A DNA stretch of 64,000 nucleotides, from NCBI RefSeq assembly GCF_016798325.1, contig NZ_JAERVO010000003.1, positions 372,001 through 436,000 on the forward strand, read 5' to 3'. The DNA comes from Marinobacter mangrovi (GTDB lineage Bacteria > Pseudomonadota > Gammaproteobacteria > Pseudomonadales > Oleiphilaceae). Below the pieces are notes generated by a model. It saw only the letters and a list, made by a program, of their open reading frames with translations. It did no database searches and had not been told where the DNA came from. How positions within the stretch are numbered: the first letter of the stretch is position 1; every line of letters starts with the position of its first letter. A program made the translations under genes and the position numbers. Positions 62,356 through 64,000 of the stretch are shown here, piece after piece.

Positions 62356-62850
62356 ATGAAAGCAAGCAACCGATTGCACGGCATCGTCAATCGTATCAAC
62401 CAGCTGCCGGGGTTCGCCCGATCCCGCGCCCTGTCGCTGTTTTTCGGCAAGGCGGTCCCGTTTACCGGCACCGTCGGCATCCGCATCGAAACCCTGGATG
62501 AAAACCGCTGCGTGATCAGCCTGGCCAACAAGCGTCGGGTGCAGAATCACATTGGCGGTGTCCATGCCGTGGCGTCTCTGCTGTTGGCGGAGTCGGCGAC
62601 CGGCTTCCTGGTCGGACTTAACGTGCCGGACGACAAGGTGCCGGTCATCAAGACCGTCCGTGCCGACTACACCAAGCGCGCCAGTGGCGACATGCGGGTG
62701 GAGGCCAGCGTGTCGCCGGAGCAGCAACAGCGAATGCGCGAGGACGACAAGGGCGAGGCGCCGATTCAGGTCGCCATCCACGATGCGGAGGGCAAGGAGC
62801 CCATCACCATCGAGATGATCTGGGCCTGGACCCCTAAGAGACGGAAGTAA
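62356..62850 (+). CDS. Hotdog-fold DUF4442 protein, thioesterase-like
   Basis: A 164-residue protein of the hotdog superfamily, DUF4442 type. The pattern NHIGGVHAVASLLLAESATG aligns with the central helix of hotdog thioesterases. VIKTVRADYTKRASGDM is the next strand pair. Related proteins bind or hydrolyse acyl-CoA, but no activity is known for this group. GGAG lies nine bases before the ATG. The acyl-CoA-binding protein is encoded 200 bases away, divergently, which hints at a shared lipid role. Confidence 0.82.
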   Translation: MKASNRLHGIVNRINQLPGFARSRALSLFFGKAVPFTGTVGIRIETLDENRCVISLANKRRVQNHIGGVHAVASLLLAESATGFLVGLNVPDDKVPVIKTVRADYTKRASGDMRVEASVSPEQQQRMREDDKGEAPIQVAIHDAEGKEPITIEMIWAWTPKRRK

Positions 62851-62982
62851 GTCCCACTTTTGGCGCATGCGGCAACTACTTACATGTCGCCAACGCACTG
62901 ATTCTTACGTTTTTTTCATGTCCCTCTCTGGCAACAAGTTGCCCGCCGTACATAAATTAACCAAAAAATGGCGAATTTTTGC

Positions 62983-63011
62983 TTGAGAGGGGCTGGGTTG
63001 GTGTGTAGAGT
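62983..63011 (+). promoter_or_regulatory. Candidate sigma-70 promoter of the type VI cluster
   Basis: TTGAGA (62983-62988, five of six), a 17-base spacer and TAGAGT (63006-63011) lie 70 bases before the tssB ATG in an otherwise gene-free 231-base spacer. The start would be near 63018. Confidence 0.55.
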
Positions 63012-63081
63012 TCCGACCGTACAGCGTGCCGGGACGGTACGCACATGGAGTGTACAACGCTAAACGGAGTTAGGAGTCCTC

Positions 63082-63588
63082 ATGGCTAAGGAAGGTTCCG
63101 TTGCGCCAAAAGAGCGCATCAACATCAAGTATATCCCTGCAACTGGCGACCAACAGGCGGAAATGGAATTACCGCTGAAAATGTTTGTGGTCGGTGACTT
63201 CAAGGGACACCCCGAAGAAACCTCGCTCGAAGAACGTCAGAGCATTTCCGTCGACAAGAACAACTTCCAGTCCGTGATGAAAGAAGCCGGTCTGAAGCTG
63301 TCCACGACGGTATCCAATCGCCTCGAAGACGACGCCGACGACCTGCCGGTCAACCTCGAAATCGGCAGTCTTTCCGATTTTTCCCCCGACAGCATCGCCC
63401 GCCAGGTGCCTGAGCTGCGCAAGCTGATCGAGCTGCGTGAAGCGCTGATGGCGCTGAAAGGCCCGCTGGGTAACGTGCCGGCGTTCCGCACCAAGCTGCA
63501 GGAACTGCTCGACAACGATGAAGCCCGCGAGAAGCTGCTGGCCGAGCTGGAGCTGGCCACGGGCGAAAGCGAGCCGGAAGCCGGCTGA
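63082..63588 (+). CDS. tssB: Type VI secretion contractile sheath small subunit
   Basis: A 168-residue protein (VipA type) that forms the contractile sheath with TssC. The family start is recognisable: APKERINIKYIPATGD, then MELPLKMFVVGDFKG and the segment TSLEERQSISVDKNNFQSVM. The C-terminal helix has VPELRKLIELREALMALKG, used for sheath assembly and ClpV recognition in the family. GGAG precedes the ATG at 63082. The tssC gene begins 120 bases on. It is the first gene of a type VI cluster continuing beyond the window. Confidence 0.97.
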   Translation: MAKEGSVAPKERINIKYIPATGDQQAEMELPLKMFVVGDFKGHPEETSLEERQSISVDKNNFQSVMKEAGLKLSTTVSNRLEDDADDLPVNLEIGSLSDFSPDSIARQVPELRKLIELREALMALKGPLGNVPAFRTKLQELLDNDEAREKLLAELELATGESEPEAG

Positions 63589-63708
63589 TTCGAGCCGACG
63601 TCTCACTGAACCGGCGACCGGACTGAATCCCCCAATCGCTGACCGCAGGATGCGGGCAGGCCGGCTCGCCTTTATCCGAAGACCCAATACGTACTGAAGG
63701 GATGTGGT

Positions 63709-64000
63709 ATGTCTGATACAGCTGTACAGCAGTCCGCCGCGACCGAAGCCGCCGAGGGTTCCCTCCTCGATCAGGTCATGGCCAACAGCCGGATGCAACC
63801 GGCGGATGAAGGGTACGATGTGGCGCGCCGAGGCGTCGCGACGTTTATTGCCAACCTGCTGAAAAGCGATGAGAAAGGCCAGCCGGTCAACAAGGCGCTG
63901 GTAGACCAGATGGTCGTCGAACTCGACCGCAAGATCAGCGCGCAGATGGACGAAGTCCTGCACGCCCCGGAGCTGCAGGAGCTGGAATCCTCCTGGCGCG
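63709..64000 (+). CDS. tssC: Type VI secretion sheath large subunit, 3' end outside window
   Basis: The frame opens at the ATG at 63709 (MSDTAVQQSAATEAAEGSLL) and stays open to the window end, giving 97 residues. The VipB/TssC N-terminus is recognisable in RRGVATFIANLLKSDEKGQ, VDQMVVELDRKISAQMDEV and LHAPELQELESSWR, the last being highly characteristic. AAGGGA lies before the start. The 120-base gap from tssB contains a spaced GAGCCG/CGGCTC pair but no terminator. Confidence 0.95.
   Translation, partial: MSDTAVQQSAATEAAEGSLLDQVMANSRMQPADEGYDVARRGVATFIANLLKSDEKGQPVNKALVDQMVVELDRKISAQMDEVLHAPELQELESSWR

Noticed and set aside
62969-62984. Sigma-54-like sequence TGGC...TTGC upstream of tssB
   Set aside because: The GG to GC spacing is one base too short for a -24/-12 promoter; a sigma-70 match lies just downstream.

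Overview
The window reads as a chromosomal segment of a GC-rich, marine-type gammaproteobacterium near Marinobacter/Pseudomonadales. That is an inference from gene order and protein character: there is no rRNA in the window to settle it. The block pyrC'-pyrB-pyrR-ruvX-yqgE-tonB-gshB-pilGHIJK-chpABC has the order known from Pseudomonas aeruginosa. The blocks pckA/hslO/hslR and rsmD/ftsYEX/rpoH are also typical of that group. Nearly all the DNA is coding, with short spacers and many ATGA-type overlaps. No tRNA, rRNA, CRISPR array, prophage or complete insertion sequence was seen.

Region 1 (1-5.5 kb): the end of an alpha/beta hydrolase, a membrane diguanylate cyclase, a TetR regulator divergent from a patatin-like lipase, a small CDGSH iron-sulfur protein and a membrane PAS sensor without an output domain. 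Region 2 (5.7-7.8 kb): zur-znuC-znuB, with a likely Zur operator in front. Region 3 (7.9-22 kb): the complete Pil-Chp chemosensory operon that controls type IV pili. Its ChpA is a giant kinase with eight canonical HPt motifs and a 12-copy hexanucleotide repeat. Region 4 (22.4-28.8 kb): glutathione synthetase, TonB, YqgE, RuvX and a pyrimidine cluster with a PyrC' that lacks the metal-binding histidines.

Region 5 (29-35.1 kb): a TRAP-like transport cluster. It has two paralogous exported binding proteins, a lipoprotein and a fused permease, with an HU gene inserted on the other strand. Region 6 (35.1-35.65 kb): a gene-free island of highly folded repeats. Region 7 (35.6-51.7 kb): housekeeping genes pckA, hslO, hslR, a GMP/IMP nucleotidase, mutM (TTG start), a fatty acid desaturase, rsmD, ftsY-ftsE-ftsX, rpoH, a hydroxypyruvate/tartronate semialdehyde gene pair and a two-component system. 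Region 8 (51.7-52.6 kb): a second gene-poor island. It holds a candidate small RNA with an intrinsic terminator and two more copies of the inverted-terminal-repeat element seen in region 6.

Region 9 (52.6-60.7 kb): greB, then a five-gene overlapping operon for a tripartite RND efflux pump plus its own response regulator and histidine kinase. Region 10 (60.9-64 kb): a small exported protein, an orphan integrase N-terminal domain, an acyl-CoA-binding protein, a hotdog-fold protein, and the first genes of a type VI secretion cluster (tssB and the start of tssC, cut by the window end).

The best candidates for undescribed biology are the paired-binding-protein TRAP-like system, the three-way-junction palindrome at 35237-35326, the three copies of a 156-170 bp mobile-looking element with matched termini, and the structured RNA candidate near 51.9 kb. 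All positions come from reading the sequence; promoter and operator calls are by eye.
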